A model generated the notes under the pieces. It had not been told where the DNA came from. It did not search any database and saw nothing but the letters and a program-made list of their open reading frames with translations. From a virus: a stretch of DNA of 51,854 nucleotides. How positions within the stretch are numbered: the first letter of the stretch is position 1; every line of letters begins with the position of its first letter. The position numbers were made by a program, and so were the translations under genes. Location: positions 1-51,854 of the IMG/VR virus record IMGVR_UViG_3300020463_000030; one strand, given 5' to 3'. Below are positions 31,206 to 39,548 of this stretch, in pieces.

Positions 31206-32450
31206 TTAGCGTCTTTTGACAGTTTTTGTTCGGCGTAAAAACTCGTAAAATTCATTTTGTAGGCCTGATTTACGCATCTGTAACATTAATCTATCACGTA
31301 TTACATTTTTATCTCTTGGTACAACACGTTCCCAATTTGCAATTTGTCTACGCATCTGTATTAATGGTGCTGGTAAAAAGTCTACCATGTTCCGTTGTAG
31401 CATAAGCATCATGTAACTGTAATCACTGTTTTGAAATTCGCGTTTTGCAATCGCTCTAAGGTTTCTTTTTAATCGCAATTCAGGAATAGTAATTACTTTG
31501 TCTTGTGCAATTCTATCTTTGAATTTATTTGGTTTCATTATAATTGCTATAATATTATATAAATCTGGTTGGCTTGTTCTAAAGCCAGGCCAGTTTTGCA
31601 ACTTCATGATATTTTCGCTTACTCTGGCTGCATATGCTGGATCACTGTTTGCAAGTATCTGCAATGCTAATAGTTGCTCGAATAACTGCTCACCTAGCTG
31701 ACTTTGTTTAAGTCCGTTAAGTTGTCTTGGTGTTCTATATGCACGACTTTCGCTTAACCAATTAAAAGCAATTTTATCTTTCTCAGTGTTTTCACTTAGA
31801 CCCTTGACACGTGCAATAGCATTCCACCTTGCAGTTACCGTATCTACCCATTCCCAACTATCACCAGAGAATGCACTTACGCCTTTAGAATATATATCCC
31901 ATTCCCCTCTGTGTATTTCATCATCATCTAAATGTCTTGCTATCTTATATTCAATGCCATTGTGTGTCATCAAGTATGCACCAGGCTCTTTAGGATGCTT
32001 TTTAGTAGCACCTTCTTTTATCACTGGCACAGGGCGTACACTTTTGCGAGGCATTTCATAACGTGTGCCAATTCTAAACGGCGAGTCTTCAACTGCAAAT
32101 ACTCGATTTGGCGTATCAAAGTCCTTTTTACGCATTACTGTTTTAGCAATTAGGTCAAGCTCATCGTTGTCTTTGTCTAATACCAATGCAAAAGGCACAT
32201 TGATATCTGTTTGTAAGTCACGCATCACTGCTTCACTGTCTGGTCCCATCTGTGCAATAGGTTTTCCATAACGTTTGCGTTCTTGCTTGAACAATCTTGT
32301 GAGTTCTGCAGGGACTATTGGTTTTGCATTACGTTCACTGTTTACTCTGTCTTTGAAATGTTTTGTAAACTCCACATCGATACCAACGTTTGCAAATATT
32401 CTATCTGCAAATGCTTCTAATTGTTGTATATCTACTGCGGTTACACTCAT
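31206..32450 (-). CDS. Virion-associated unknown protein (414 aa)
   Basis: Start taken at the ATG at 32450 because the TAA of the 45-aa membrane gene overlaps it (TAATG); an upstream ATG at 32474 lies inside that gene. The N-terminal ~110 residues (FTKHFKDRVNSERNAKPI, LTRLFKQERKRYGK, VPFALVLDKDNDELDLIAKTVMRKKDF) look like a small RelE/BrnT-like alpha-beta domain often met in marine myoviruses, and the rest is helical and basic, ending in KTVKRR. No proven activity. Its position among virion-type genes suggests a packaged or assembly protein. Confidence 0.5.
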   Translation of the reverse strand: MSVTAVDIQQLEAFADRIFANVGIDVEFTKHFKDRVNSERNAKPIVPAELTRLFKQERKRYGKPIAQMGPDSEAVMRDLQTDINVPFALVLDKDNDELDLIAKTVMRKKDFDTPNRVFAVEDSPFRIGTRYEMPRKSVRPVPVIKEGATKKHPKEPGAYLMTHNGIEYKIARHLDDDEIHRGEWDIYSKGVSAFSGDSWEWVDTVTARWNAIARVKGLSENTEKDKIAFNWLSESRAYRTPRQLNGLKQSQLGEQLFEQLLALQILANSDPAYAARVSENIMKLQNWPGFRTSQPDLYNIIAIIMKPNKFKDRIAQDKVITIPELRLKRNLRAIAKREFQNSDYSYMMLMLQRNMVDFLPAPLIQMRRQIANWERVVPRDKNVIRDRLMLQMRKSGLQNEFYEFLRRTKTVKRR

Positions 32451-32587
32451 TATCCTAACTTCTTTTTTATCCATAAAACTAATGCAAATACCACCAGTCC
32501 ATAAACTGTTGCAATACCTACATCAACTAAGTGTTCTCGCATGTGGTATATAAATTCTATACCTGCTTGTACGTCACCTTCGCCCAT
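32450..32587 (-). CDS. Small single-pass membrane protein (45 aa)
   Basis: Too short for routine calling but well supported: its ATG overlaps the stop of the 626-aa gene (TAATG) and its own stop overlaps the ATG of the 414-aa gene (TAATG), so it is a coupled middle cistron. The protein has a short polar N-terminus (MGEGDVQAGIEFIYHMREH), one transmembrane stretch (VGIATVYGLVVFALVLW) and a KKK tail, giving an N-out orientation by the positive-inside rule. A small phage membrane factor, perhaps for holin-like or head-membrane function, unknown. Confidence 0.65.
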   Translation of the reverse strand: MGEGDVQAGIEFIYHMREHLVDVGIATVYGLVVFALVLWIKKKLG

Positions 32588-34467
32588 TATTGTACTCCTG
32601 GATTATTGGCAGCAAAATTTACTCTGCTAAATTTATCTCTATCGACTAACTTGATCCCATCACCAACATAGCCTTCGTGTCCTGGCACACCTTGTATGTT
32701 TGCTTGTACATCTTGCTCTTGGTTGTCCAATGATTTAATAAGTTGATCTTTTAACAATGCAATGTTTACAAAACTACTAAACATGGCACTGATTGCACCT
32801 TTGTTTTCATTCATCCATTCAATTATTCTTGGTCCTTTTTTTGGTTCTTTATTGAGGATCCAAGGTCCAAAATCTTTTATCATATTAGTAAATCCACCTT
32901 GCCGCACTTTAAAGTTAATGTACTGTTTCATAAGTGCTGGTGTATTTGTTATCTTACGAGAACGTAACTGTTGAGGATCCAAGAAAGCATCTATTGCCGG
33001 AGCATATTCATTAAAAGCATCTTGTATTTTAATTACAAGTCCTTTGTCTAGCTCAATAGCACTTCCTGTATCTTTCATTGTGCTATCTAATGCCAGTACA
33101 CCAGGTGCTTTATCAAGCACACGTGTGGTTACTGGACGCACAGTGCCTCCTGGCTTGTCTATCTCTGTGTGTACTGCAATACCAACATCACTGTTTCCTA
33201 TTGCTTTTCCAAGTGGTGTATTATCACTTACTCTGTAGGTTACTTGGTTTGGTGTAAACACATACGCACCATTTTCAACTGGCGGAGTTGCACTGTAAAG
33301 TAAATCTGCTTGTATAAATCCTTTGAAATGTTGCGGAACAACTCGGCGTAGTAGCGGAAAAAGTTTTTCATACACCCCAATTAGATCAGTGTAGTCGCCT
33401 TTTCTATTGCTGAATACTCTTGCCATGTCTTTTGGTGAAGTGGCTAACCCGTTATAGCCTGTTGCGACAAACCCGCCTTTGTCTGTAAGTATAAACTGTC
33501 CATTGTTATCTCTGCCAAATACTATAGCAGGTTTACCATCCCACTTGATAGTGTTTACTTTTGCTGGTTCTTCTGCACTGCGTTTTATTCCATCCAGTGC
33601 TTGTTTAATACCTTTAGAACCATAGTCAAAAACCAAATCTTCTGGGTGTTCAATTCGTGCACCTTCTGCCAAATACGGCTTGTATGGATTGCGTTTGTCT
33701 GTAACAACTTGCATGCCTTTGTTAACAATTCTATCACGTAGTCTCGCAAGCCAATCACTTCCGCCCTCTACCACTGATTCAAATGTGAAGCCCTCACGTT
33801 CAGCATATCCACGAAAGTCCTCTAATTTTTGATCTCGTTGTGGATCGTTCTGCAAAGCACCTAGGATTGCTTCAACACTGAATAGGTCTGCTTCTGTTGC
33901 ACCTTTATTTAGAATGTATTTTGCAATTCGTTCAGGCTGATCAGTAATAAAACTGTTATCTGCCCTGCTTAACAAACCTGAATTTGGTGATAATTTGTAA
34001 CCAGCCGCTTTTGCAATTGAATTCATTAACACGTTACGTGTTACACCCTTATATTCACTTTGAGGATCTGCTCTCATTAGAAACTTTGAAAAGTCTGGCT
34101 TTTGAACAAACATAAAATCTGTTTGTATATAGCCTTTATCTTCTCTACCAGTAATAGGTGCTTTGAAATGCACACTTATACCTGATTTACGAATCCATTC
34201 GTTTGGAACAAAGCCATTGGATTCGGCCCACTTTGTAAGTTTGTCTACTAGTGCATCTTTGCTCATTGTTTGTGGATCAATTGCTAAATCTAAGTCACCG
34301 GATGTTGGCTTTTGTCCAGTACTGCCAAGCATGTTATCCATTAGTGGCAACCCAGTGAGTTGCTCTAACCACTGGACCGTTGGCTTTACGTCTGTTTGAT
34401 TAATGCGAGTTGTTGCTATGGCACCGTCAGCATCCTTGAAGACGTTTCCACCTTCTTTGATATACAT
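32587..34467 (-). CDS. Nucleotidyltransferase / ligase-like two-domain protein (626 aa)
   Basis: N-terminal ~220 residues contain LGSTG (48-52) and GDLDLAID (57-64), matching the GS...DxD core of the pol-beta-type nucleotidyltransferases, with a further D117 in QTDFMF. A second domain from ~300 carries IKWDGKPAIVFG (K308, D310, G311), matching motif I (KxDG) of nucleotidyl-transferring ligases, followed by FIQADLLYS and LDKGLVIKIQD, which could be motifs IIIa and V. The C-terminus is unassigned. Marine T4-like phages carry such proteins as unknowns in the virion block. If active, it would be a nucleotide-transfer enzyme that also forms a covalent adenylate. Both active sites look intact by inspection, but no structure was checked. 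Confidence 0.55.
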   Translation of the reverse strand: MYIKEGGNVFKDADGAIATTRINQTDVKPTVQWLEQLTGLPLMDNMLGSTGQKPTSGDLDLAIDPQTMSKDALVDKLTKWAESNGFVPNEWIRKSGISVHFKAPITGREDKGYIQTDFMFVQKPDFSKFLMRADPQSEYKGVTRNVLMNSIAKAAGYKLSPNSGLLSRADNSFITDQPERIAKYILNKGATEADLFSVEAILGALQNDPQRDQKLEDFRGYAEREGFTFESVVEGGSDWLARLRDRIVNKGMQVVTDKRNPYKPYLAEGARIEHPEDLVFDYGSKGIKQALDGIKRSAEEPAKVNTIKWDGKPAIVFGRDNNGQFILTDKGGFVATGYNGLATSPKDMARVFSNRKGDYTDLIGVYEKLFPLLRRVVPQHFKGFIQADLLYSATPPVENGAYVFTPNQVTYRVSDNTPLGKAIGNSDVGIAVHTEIDKPGGTVRPVTTRVLDKAPGVLALDSTMKDTGSAIELDKGLVIKIQDAFNEYAPAIDAFLDPQQLRSRKITNTPALMKQYINFKVRQGGFTNMIKDFGPWILNKEPKKGPRIIEWMNENKGAISAMFSSFVNIALLKDQLIKSLDNQEQDVQANIQGVPGHEGYVGDGIKLVDRDKFSRVNFAANNPGVQ

Positions 34468-36383
34468 TAGGTCACCGCGTTCAAGTATTGCAGCACTTGT
34501 TTTTTAATTGCTGGATTTGCATTAATTGTTTTTGCTAGTGCCATAACTGGATCATTACTGGCTATCTTTTTTAGATCAGGCACTTTAATTCCAGCAGTTT
34601 GAAATGCTTGTTGCATTACTGCGGGATTCACACCTTGTGTACCTGTGAGCCATGTTGCAATTTGTACACTGTCAGTTGGTTTGCCTGCTTTGTTCCATGC
34701 TTTCATAAGTTTGTCTGCAGTAACTTTGGTTGTAATATTTGTACCAACTTGACGTGCTTTTTGTCCTAACTTAGTTACACCTTTGCCAATTTGCGTTTTT
34801 AAGTTTGAAAGCATACCACCAGGTGCTTCCATAAGGTTTTGTCTGTATGCACATGCAATAAAAAGTTTTGCTATTTGATCTTCTGACAACACGTTTAACT
34901 TAGTACTATGGCCACTTTGTAATAACTGATTACGTCGTGCTAACTGTGCTGGTGTTAAGTTCTTTAGTCGGTCTGCACTTGCGGCTGCTTTTGCATCTAA
35001 ATTTTCTGCGGCTCCATCTACGTTTGCTCTAAGCCACTCAGTTGCTTCGGGAGACATTGCTTCTGTGCCTGGAAACTGTTGGTTAAATTGTGCAATTTGA
35101 TCTGGATCTGTAATTGGAATATCGCCTCTTACAACAATTCCTTCACCTGTACCACCTGGTGCAACTAGGTCAGCTTTTGCTCTCATATCTGCAACACTCT
35201 TATCTACGTTGCTTTGTACATTGCCTGCTTGTGCAGTTGCACTTCTATCTGCACCCGAACCGCCACTAATTTCATCTGGATCAATGTCAACGTTTACATC
35301 AGTACCGCCACCATCAAGATGTGATTGTAGTTGTGCATTAAATTGGTCGTTTACATCATCTGGAATTGCATCAGCATTATCCATGTCGATAATAGCATTC
35401 ATCTGCTCTTTGGATAATGGTTGACCTGGCTTGTAATCTGCTAGATTCAAATCACCATACATGCTATCTAATTGCACATTGTATTGATCTAATACATTTT
35501 GTGGAATGCCATCTTGGTTTGGTAAATCAGTAATCATATTCATTTCAGCAGTCGATAGCTTACCATCAAAATCAGCAACAATATCATCAATGCTTGTTGC
35601 ACCTGCAATATCTTGTATACCAGCGGCTCGCATGTCAGCACCTGTTTGTGCATCTACATTTATGTCTGGTCTACCATCTATGCTATTTCCGCCACCAGCA
35701 AATCCACCTTGTTGCGATCCACCGGCATCTACTGCGGCATCTGCTCCGGCTACGTCTGCGGCAGCTTCGCCACCACGTACAAGGTCACCAAGTGTACTTG
35801 CACCTGCGGCCAATGCACCAGTTTTACCAGCACTGTATAATGCACTTCTAATATCTTTACCTTGTAATAATTGATCAGTAAGTTTAAATAAACCTAGTGC
35901 GGCTGCACCACCTAAACCTGCTCCGCTTACACCAGCGGCCGCTATAAGTGCCGCATATAGAAATCCTTGCATAATAGGATGTTTTTCAGCAAACTGTCTA
36001 TACTTTTTGACTGCTTGCATAACACGACCTTCGTCACCACCTGCACTTTGTTTAAGTTTGTCAGCGGCAGCGTCATACTTTTGTGCAAAGCCTTGCATTG
36101 GTCCTGAATTGTAAATTTTTGCCTTAAGATCATTATAAGGCTTCATTATTACTTGATCAACTTTGTCCTTGGCTTGTCCAATTCCTGTTCTGTTTGAACC
36201 AGCGGCAGTGGCAGTTTTTTCTATCTCTGCAAACAACCCTTGTATCTGTTGTGGTGAAAGTGCGGCTTCTTTAAGTTGGTATCCTACATTTTCCCAAACA
36301 AGATATGTGTTCTTGCTTTCTCTATCAAGGCTTTCTAATAGCACATGACGTGCTTCATACTGTTTAAATTCTGTTATCTTCAT
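34467..36383 (-). CDS. Large virion/internal protein with membrane segment (638 aa)
   Basis: Residues about 139-166 form a clear hydrophobic, glycine/alanine-rich helix (FLYAALIAAAGVSGAGLGG), flanked by charged helical regions. The remainder is low-complexity with D/G/A-rich linkers containing repeats such as GRPDINVDAQTGAD and a lysine-rich C-terminal section (KLGQKARQVGTNITTKVTADKLMKAW). No catalytic motif. Its stop overlaps the next gene start. The architecture fits an internal head or ejection protein that crosses the host membrane during DNA entry, but that is inference. Confidence 0.5.
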   Translation of the reverse strand: MKITEFKQYEARHVLLESLDRESKNTYLVWENVGYQLKEAALSPQQIQGLFAEIEKTATAAGSNRTGIGQAKDKVDQVIMKPYNDLKAKIYNSGPMQGFAQKYDAAADKLKQSAGGDEGRVMQAVKKYRQFAEKHPIMQGFLYAALIAAAGVSGAGLGGAAALGLFKLTDQLLQGKDIRSALYSAGKTGALAAGASTLGDLVRGGEAAADVAGADAAVDAGGSQQGGFAGGGNSIDGRPDINVDAQTGADMRAAGIQDIAGATSIDDIVADFDGKLSTAEMNMITDLPNQDGIPQNVLDQYNVQLDSMYGDLNLADYKPGQPLSKEQMNAIIDMDNADAIPDDVNDQFNAQLQSHLDGGGTDVNVDIDPDEISGGSGADRSATAQAGNVQSNVDKSVADMRAKADLVAPGGTGEGIVVRGDIPITDPDQIAQFNQQFPGTEAMSPEATEWLRANVDGAAENLDAKAAASADRLKNLTPAQLARRNQLLQSGHSTKLNVLSEDQIAKLFIACAYRQNLMEAPGGMLSNLKTQIGKGVTKLGQKARQVGTNITTKVTADKLMKAWNKAGKPTDSVQIATWLTGTQGVNPAVMQQAFQTAGIKVPDLKKIASNDPVMALAKTINANPAIKKQVLQYLNAVT

Positions 36384-37246
36384 GCTATTGCCTTTTTCAA
36401 CTTTGCCTTATCAGCTGGTTGCATTGCATTTATGCCTTTTAATATGCTTGGATCAGCTTTATTGATAGCCGCAATTAATGCTTTCTGTTGTGGATTATTA
36501 GGATCGATATTTACGCCACCTGCTTTAACATTTTTAGTGTTTACACCCGTTTTCTTGCCAACATTTTGTGCAGTTTTTGTTGGTTGCTTTTGTCCTGCTT
36601 TTTTTGTTGTAGCCTGGTTCATGCCTTGTTTTACTGCACTAGTTTTTTTATTTTGTCCTGGGACTTGCGTTGCAGTTTGACCTGGTGTTTGTTTTTTGGC
36701 TGCACGTCTATCTCTTTGATATTGGGCACTTGTGGTTTGACTCTGTTGTCCTGCTACCTTACCACCTGTCTTTGTACGTTTTTGTGCTTGTGTACCACCA
36801 GCGGCTGGTGTTGTAGCAGTAGTGGCTTGTGTACCTTGTTTTGTAGGAGTTTGTTTCTTAGCATTTGCCTGAGCATCTTGTTGTGCTTGTGTACCTAGTC
36901 TATAATTGTACTTGTCTGCATCAGCAACACCTTTGCCAAACTTTTTTAAGGCAGTGCTTATTCCGCCTGGCTGTTTTGTTTGTTGTGCTTGAGGTTGTGC
37001 TTTTGCTTTTGGTTGAGGTGCTTTGTAATCTTGTCCTGCAACTGTTTTTTGTGCAGAATCTCTACCTTGTGTGTATGCTTGTTTTATATCTTGTCCAGCA
37101 CGTGTAAACGCACCTTTTACCTTTTGTCCTGCACCTTTGATACCACCAACGCCTTGGCCAATCTTTCTTGTGATTGCTTTTGTAAAATCACCAATTTCAT
37201 CTAGCAGTTCTTCTTGTAACTGTTGTTCTGTTAATTTATTTGTCAT
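36380..37246 (-). CDS. Q/K/T/A-rich low-complexity protein (288 aa)
   Basis: Most of the protein is low-complexity sequence, rich in Gln, Lys, Thr, Ala and Gly (segments such as QPKAKAQPQAQQTKQ and TQATTATTPAAGGTQ), with a short conventional helix at the start (EQQLQEELLDEIGDFTKAITRKIG) and a folded-looking end (NPQQKALIAAINKADPSILKGI). Extreme positive charge suggests binding to DNA or to acidic scaffolds, for instance packaged with the genome like T4 internal proteins. Overlaps the 638-aa gene and the 86-aa gene. Confidence 0.5.
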   Translation of the reverse strand: MTNKLTEQQLQEELLDEIGDFTKAITRKIGQGVGGIKGAGQKVKGAFTRAGQDIKQAYTQGRDSAQKTVAGQDYKAPQPKAKAQPQAQQTKQPGGISTALKKFGKGVADADKYNYRLGTQAQQDAQANAKKQTPTKQGTQATTATTPAAGGTQAQKRTKTGGKVAGQQSQTTSAQYQRDRRAAKKQTPGQTATQVPGQNKKTSAVKQGMNQATTKKAGQKQPTKTAQNVGKKTGVNTKNVKAGGVNIDPNNPQQKALIAAINKADPSILKGINAMQPADKAKLKKAIA

Positions 37247-37496
37247 TAGCCCGCTTTACTGATCTAGAAAACTTATTTGGATCACGCAACCGAATTGCGT
37301 TTAGCAATTTGCGTTGTAAATCTTCACTTTGTTCTTTGTCATACATAGTATCAATTTGCTCCATTAGACGTATAGCACTTGCAATTACATTGCTTGCACG
37401 ACTTTCTACTATGTATCCACGCTCTTGTTTCTTTGCATAGCGATCTGTGTAGATGCCGTCTAATTCTTCAAAGATGCTTCTTGTCTTTTTTTGCAT
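37236..37496 (-). CDS. Unknown charged protein (86 aa)
   Basis: A basic, helical 86-residue protein (MQKKTRSIFEELDGIYTDRYAKKQERG...; ...RKLLNAIRLRDPNKFSRSVKR). Shine-Dalgarno AAAGGAAC precedes the ATG well. A late-promoter-like CATAAATA box lies just upstream at 37515-37522. No family assigned; its start follows the radical SAM cassette and its stop overlaps the 288-aa gene. Confidence 0.5.
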   Translation of the reverse strand: MQKKTRSIFEELDGIYTDRYAKKQERGYIVESRASNVIASAIRLMEQIDTMYDKEQSEDLQRKLLNAIRLRDPNKFSRSVKRANDK

Positions 37497-37517
37497 GACT
37501 TTGTTCCTTTGTAGTAT

Positions 37518-38534
37518 TTATGTTTTTATACACGATCCGCAATTATCATCACAGATCATTAAACGTCCTTTTTCATAGGTTTTTTCTTTCCAACGTTTTT
37601 CAACATTAGCAAACCATTGTATACAATGTTTTATGCTATGTTTAAGAGCATTATTTTCAAATATCAAAGGTATCAGTTGATTATTGGCTGCTTGATGATA
37701 TTGTCCTTTACCGTAGGTTTCTGGATAGAACCCCATATAACAACATGGACTAACATCACCATTGGCAGCAATATAGATGCTTTTATTAATGATTGTTTCG
37801 CATGTTACACTTTTACTAGGAATTTTGCCTGGAATTACATCTTCTAGTAATACGTCATCTTGTGTCTTGCTTTCAAACAGGATGTTAAAATCAGTTTCAC
37901 CTGTGTAGTTGCCTAGTACATGTTTGAGTTTTTTATCTTTACCAAACACAGGAGCAGTATCTCTGCCTGCATCAATTAAGTCAAATGCTTTAAATCCCAT
38001 TTGTTTGCTTAATTCTTGGCATTCTTCAATTTGATGCTCATTGTGTTTAAATTTAATCATTTGCCAAACTGCTCGACCACCATTGTCAATGAATGCTTTT
38101 GCATTTTTAATCACAGTTGCCCATACAGTATTCTGTCTATATAAACTATGAGTATCTTCTAATCCGTCTAATGCAAAATGAATGCGACAGTCAAATTTTG
38201 CAAACTGTTTCCAAAAGTTTGCTTTCCTAGCACCACCATTGGTGCTAATTCTTATGTCCAGGTCTTTATTATATTCTCTTAAATATTCTACAATATATTC
38301 AGCATGAGGATTCATTACTATGTCTCCATAGTTGCCATTGATGCGTAAGATGTCTAACTGTTTTACAAAATAAGGATGAAATATTTTTTTAGCATTGTCA
38401 AGTGTGAGATAAAGTTCTGGATACCCGCCATTGAATTCATAACCCCAAAAATTCCTCGGACACCACGGACAACTTGCATTGCATAAAGTAGCTATCTCTA
38501 AATGTACCTCTCTTACGTCTTTGTATGCAATCAT
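37518..38534 (-). CDS. Radical SAM/SPASM-type enzyme
   Basis: 338 residues. The cluster motif is CNASCPWC (C18, C22, C25) at the N-terminus; NGDVSPCCYMGFYPE near the middle-late region and CDDNCGSC at the end provide additional cysteines that resemble a SPASM auxiliary cluster domain. SPASM enzymes modify ribosomally made peptides or perform related radical chemistry. The first gene of the unit in transcription order is the 2OG oxygenase; this one is the last, with 4-base ATGA overlaps to the SDR-like gene, so all three act in one coupled cassette. Confidence 0.88.
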   Translation of the reverse strand: MIAYKDVREVHLEIATLCNASCPWCPRNFWGYEFNGGYPELYLTLDNAKKIFHPYFVKQLDILRINGNYGDIVMNPHAEYIVEYLREYNKDLDIRISTNGGARKANFWKQFAKFDCRIHFALDGLEDTHSLYRQNTVWATVIKNAKAFIDNGGRAVWQMIKFKHNEHQIEECQELSKQMGFKAFDLIDAGRDTAPVFGKDKKLKHVLGNYTGETDFNILFESKTQDDVLLEDVIPGKIPSKSVTCETIINKSIYIAANGDVSPCCYMGFYPETYGKGQYHQAANNQLIPLIFENNALKHSIKHCIQWFANVEKRWKEKTYEKGRLMICDDNCGSCIKT

Positions 38535-39022
38535 TTTACTGACTCAATCTGTATCATAGGAATACGAAACGGTTGTTCAATGATCCATCTAATCGTAGAG
38601 CCAATGTGTTCTATATCGCACATATCGTCACCTATGCCGCCGAGCACCACGTATGTAGTTTTAACACCTGATATTCCTGTGTTATTGCTCAATTGTAAAC
38701 TTTGTTTTCTAAGTTTTTGTTTGCTTTGATTGTAATCGCTGGTATCATCAGTATTTTCAAGTGTAGTGCCTATATTAATAATGTGTCCTTTGGTATCTTT
38801 TTGCATCCATTGACTATAGCATGTGTGCATTAAACGTTGTTGTACACCTGGAGCAACAAATGCACTGTTTACAAATACGGTATAGTCTTCAATTTCATTG
38901 GCAAATTGTGCTATTGACTTGTCCGTTTTAAAATCGTAACCTGTGCTTAAACTAGCATGCCTGTTAGGGTTTATAGCATACGCAATAGTTTTGCGAGCTG
39001 GGTTACCAGTACAAAAGATCAT
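38531..39022 (-). CDS. SDR-like oxidoreductase, shortened
   Basis: 163 residues with the catalytic Y-x3-K of short-chain dehydrogenases in DYNQSKQKLR, preceded by a strand ending in NIGTTLEN as in the family's S-containing strand. The usual N-terminal TGxxxGxG nucleotide-binding motif is not visible (start MIFCTGNPARKT has only TGNPAR), so NAD(P)H binding is uncertain and the protein is shorter than the ~250-residue family norm. It may be a reduced or substrate-binding homologue, or part of a fused complex with its neighbours. Both ends overlap neighbours by 4 bases. Confidence 0.65.
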   Translation of the reverse strand: MIFCTGNPARKTIAYAINPNRHASLSTGYDFKTDKSIAQFANEIEDYTVFVNSAFVAPGVQQRLMHTCYSQWMQKDTKGHIINIGTTLENTDDTSDYNQSKQKLRKQSLQLSNNTGISGVKTTYVVLGGIGDDMCDIEHIGSTIRWIIEQPFRIPMIQIESVK

Positions 39023-39471
39023 TGGTATAATGCATAGATACTTAATCTACCTTCATGTGGTGTTTGATCAGGAACACCGTGTATCATCGTAGAATTATTA
39101 TACATAATGTAGCCTCGATTGCGTCCATATTCTATTGTGCGATCACCAAATTGTGTTCCCGGCGATTTTCTATTGTCCAAGTATACTTGTACTGCTACAC
39201 GTACTCTGTCATTATCAAGATGTTGACTCATTTTAAAGTCAACATCATCTTTCCACAACGTAACACCCATAAAATCTAAATGTTCAAACAATGGAAGATT
39301 GTCAAACCAGTTGTGTATAGTTTCAATTGGACTGTCAAGCAACCAACTAATTTTTTTTCTTGGCAAATGTTCCTGCATTTCTTGTAGTTGCCAATCTTGA
39401 TTTGTTTCCGCAAAAGTTACTAACTGATCAACTAAAACGTTTGGCAAAAAATTTTCAATTTCTATTATCAT
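39019..39471 (-). CDS. 2OG-Fe(II) oxygenase, third copy
   Basis: 150 residues, prolyl-hydroxylase-like. The iron triad is H84-L-D86 (SQHLDND) and H131 (MIHGV), and R142 (EGRLSIYA) fits the 2-oxoglutarate ligand. It lacks the long insertions of the 14560-16054 pair and is not a close relative. The ATG lies only about nine bases from a TATAAATA box, so its message may be almost leaderless. It starts the oxygenase-SDR-radical SAM cassette. Confidence 0.85.
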   Translation of the reverse strand: MIIEIENFLPNVLVDQLVTFAETNQDWQLQEMQEHLPRKKISWLLDSPIETIHNWFDNLPLFEHLDFMGVTLWKDDVDFKMSQHLDNDRVRVAVQVYLDNRKSPGTQFGDRTIEYGRNRGYIMYNNSTMIHGVPDQTPHEGRLSIYALYQ

Positions 39472-39479
39472 GGTGCAAA

Positions 39480-39487
39480 TATTTATA
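39480..39487 (-). promoter_or_regulatory. TATAAATA box before the oxygenase cassette
   Basis: Exact TATAAATA on the minus strand in the 77-base divergent gap between the oxygenase and the DnaE-like gene. It is so close to the ATG that a canonical start site would leave only a few leader bases and no Shine-Dalgarno, so either translation is nearly leaderless or the match is coincidental. Confidence 0.4.
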
Positions 39488-39548
39488 GTAGCATATTTTC
39501 TGGTGTAAATATACCTATTAAGGCATCTTTAGGCAAACATAGGCAAAC

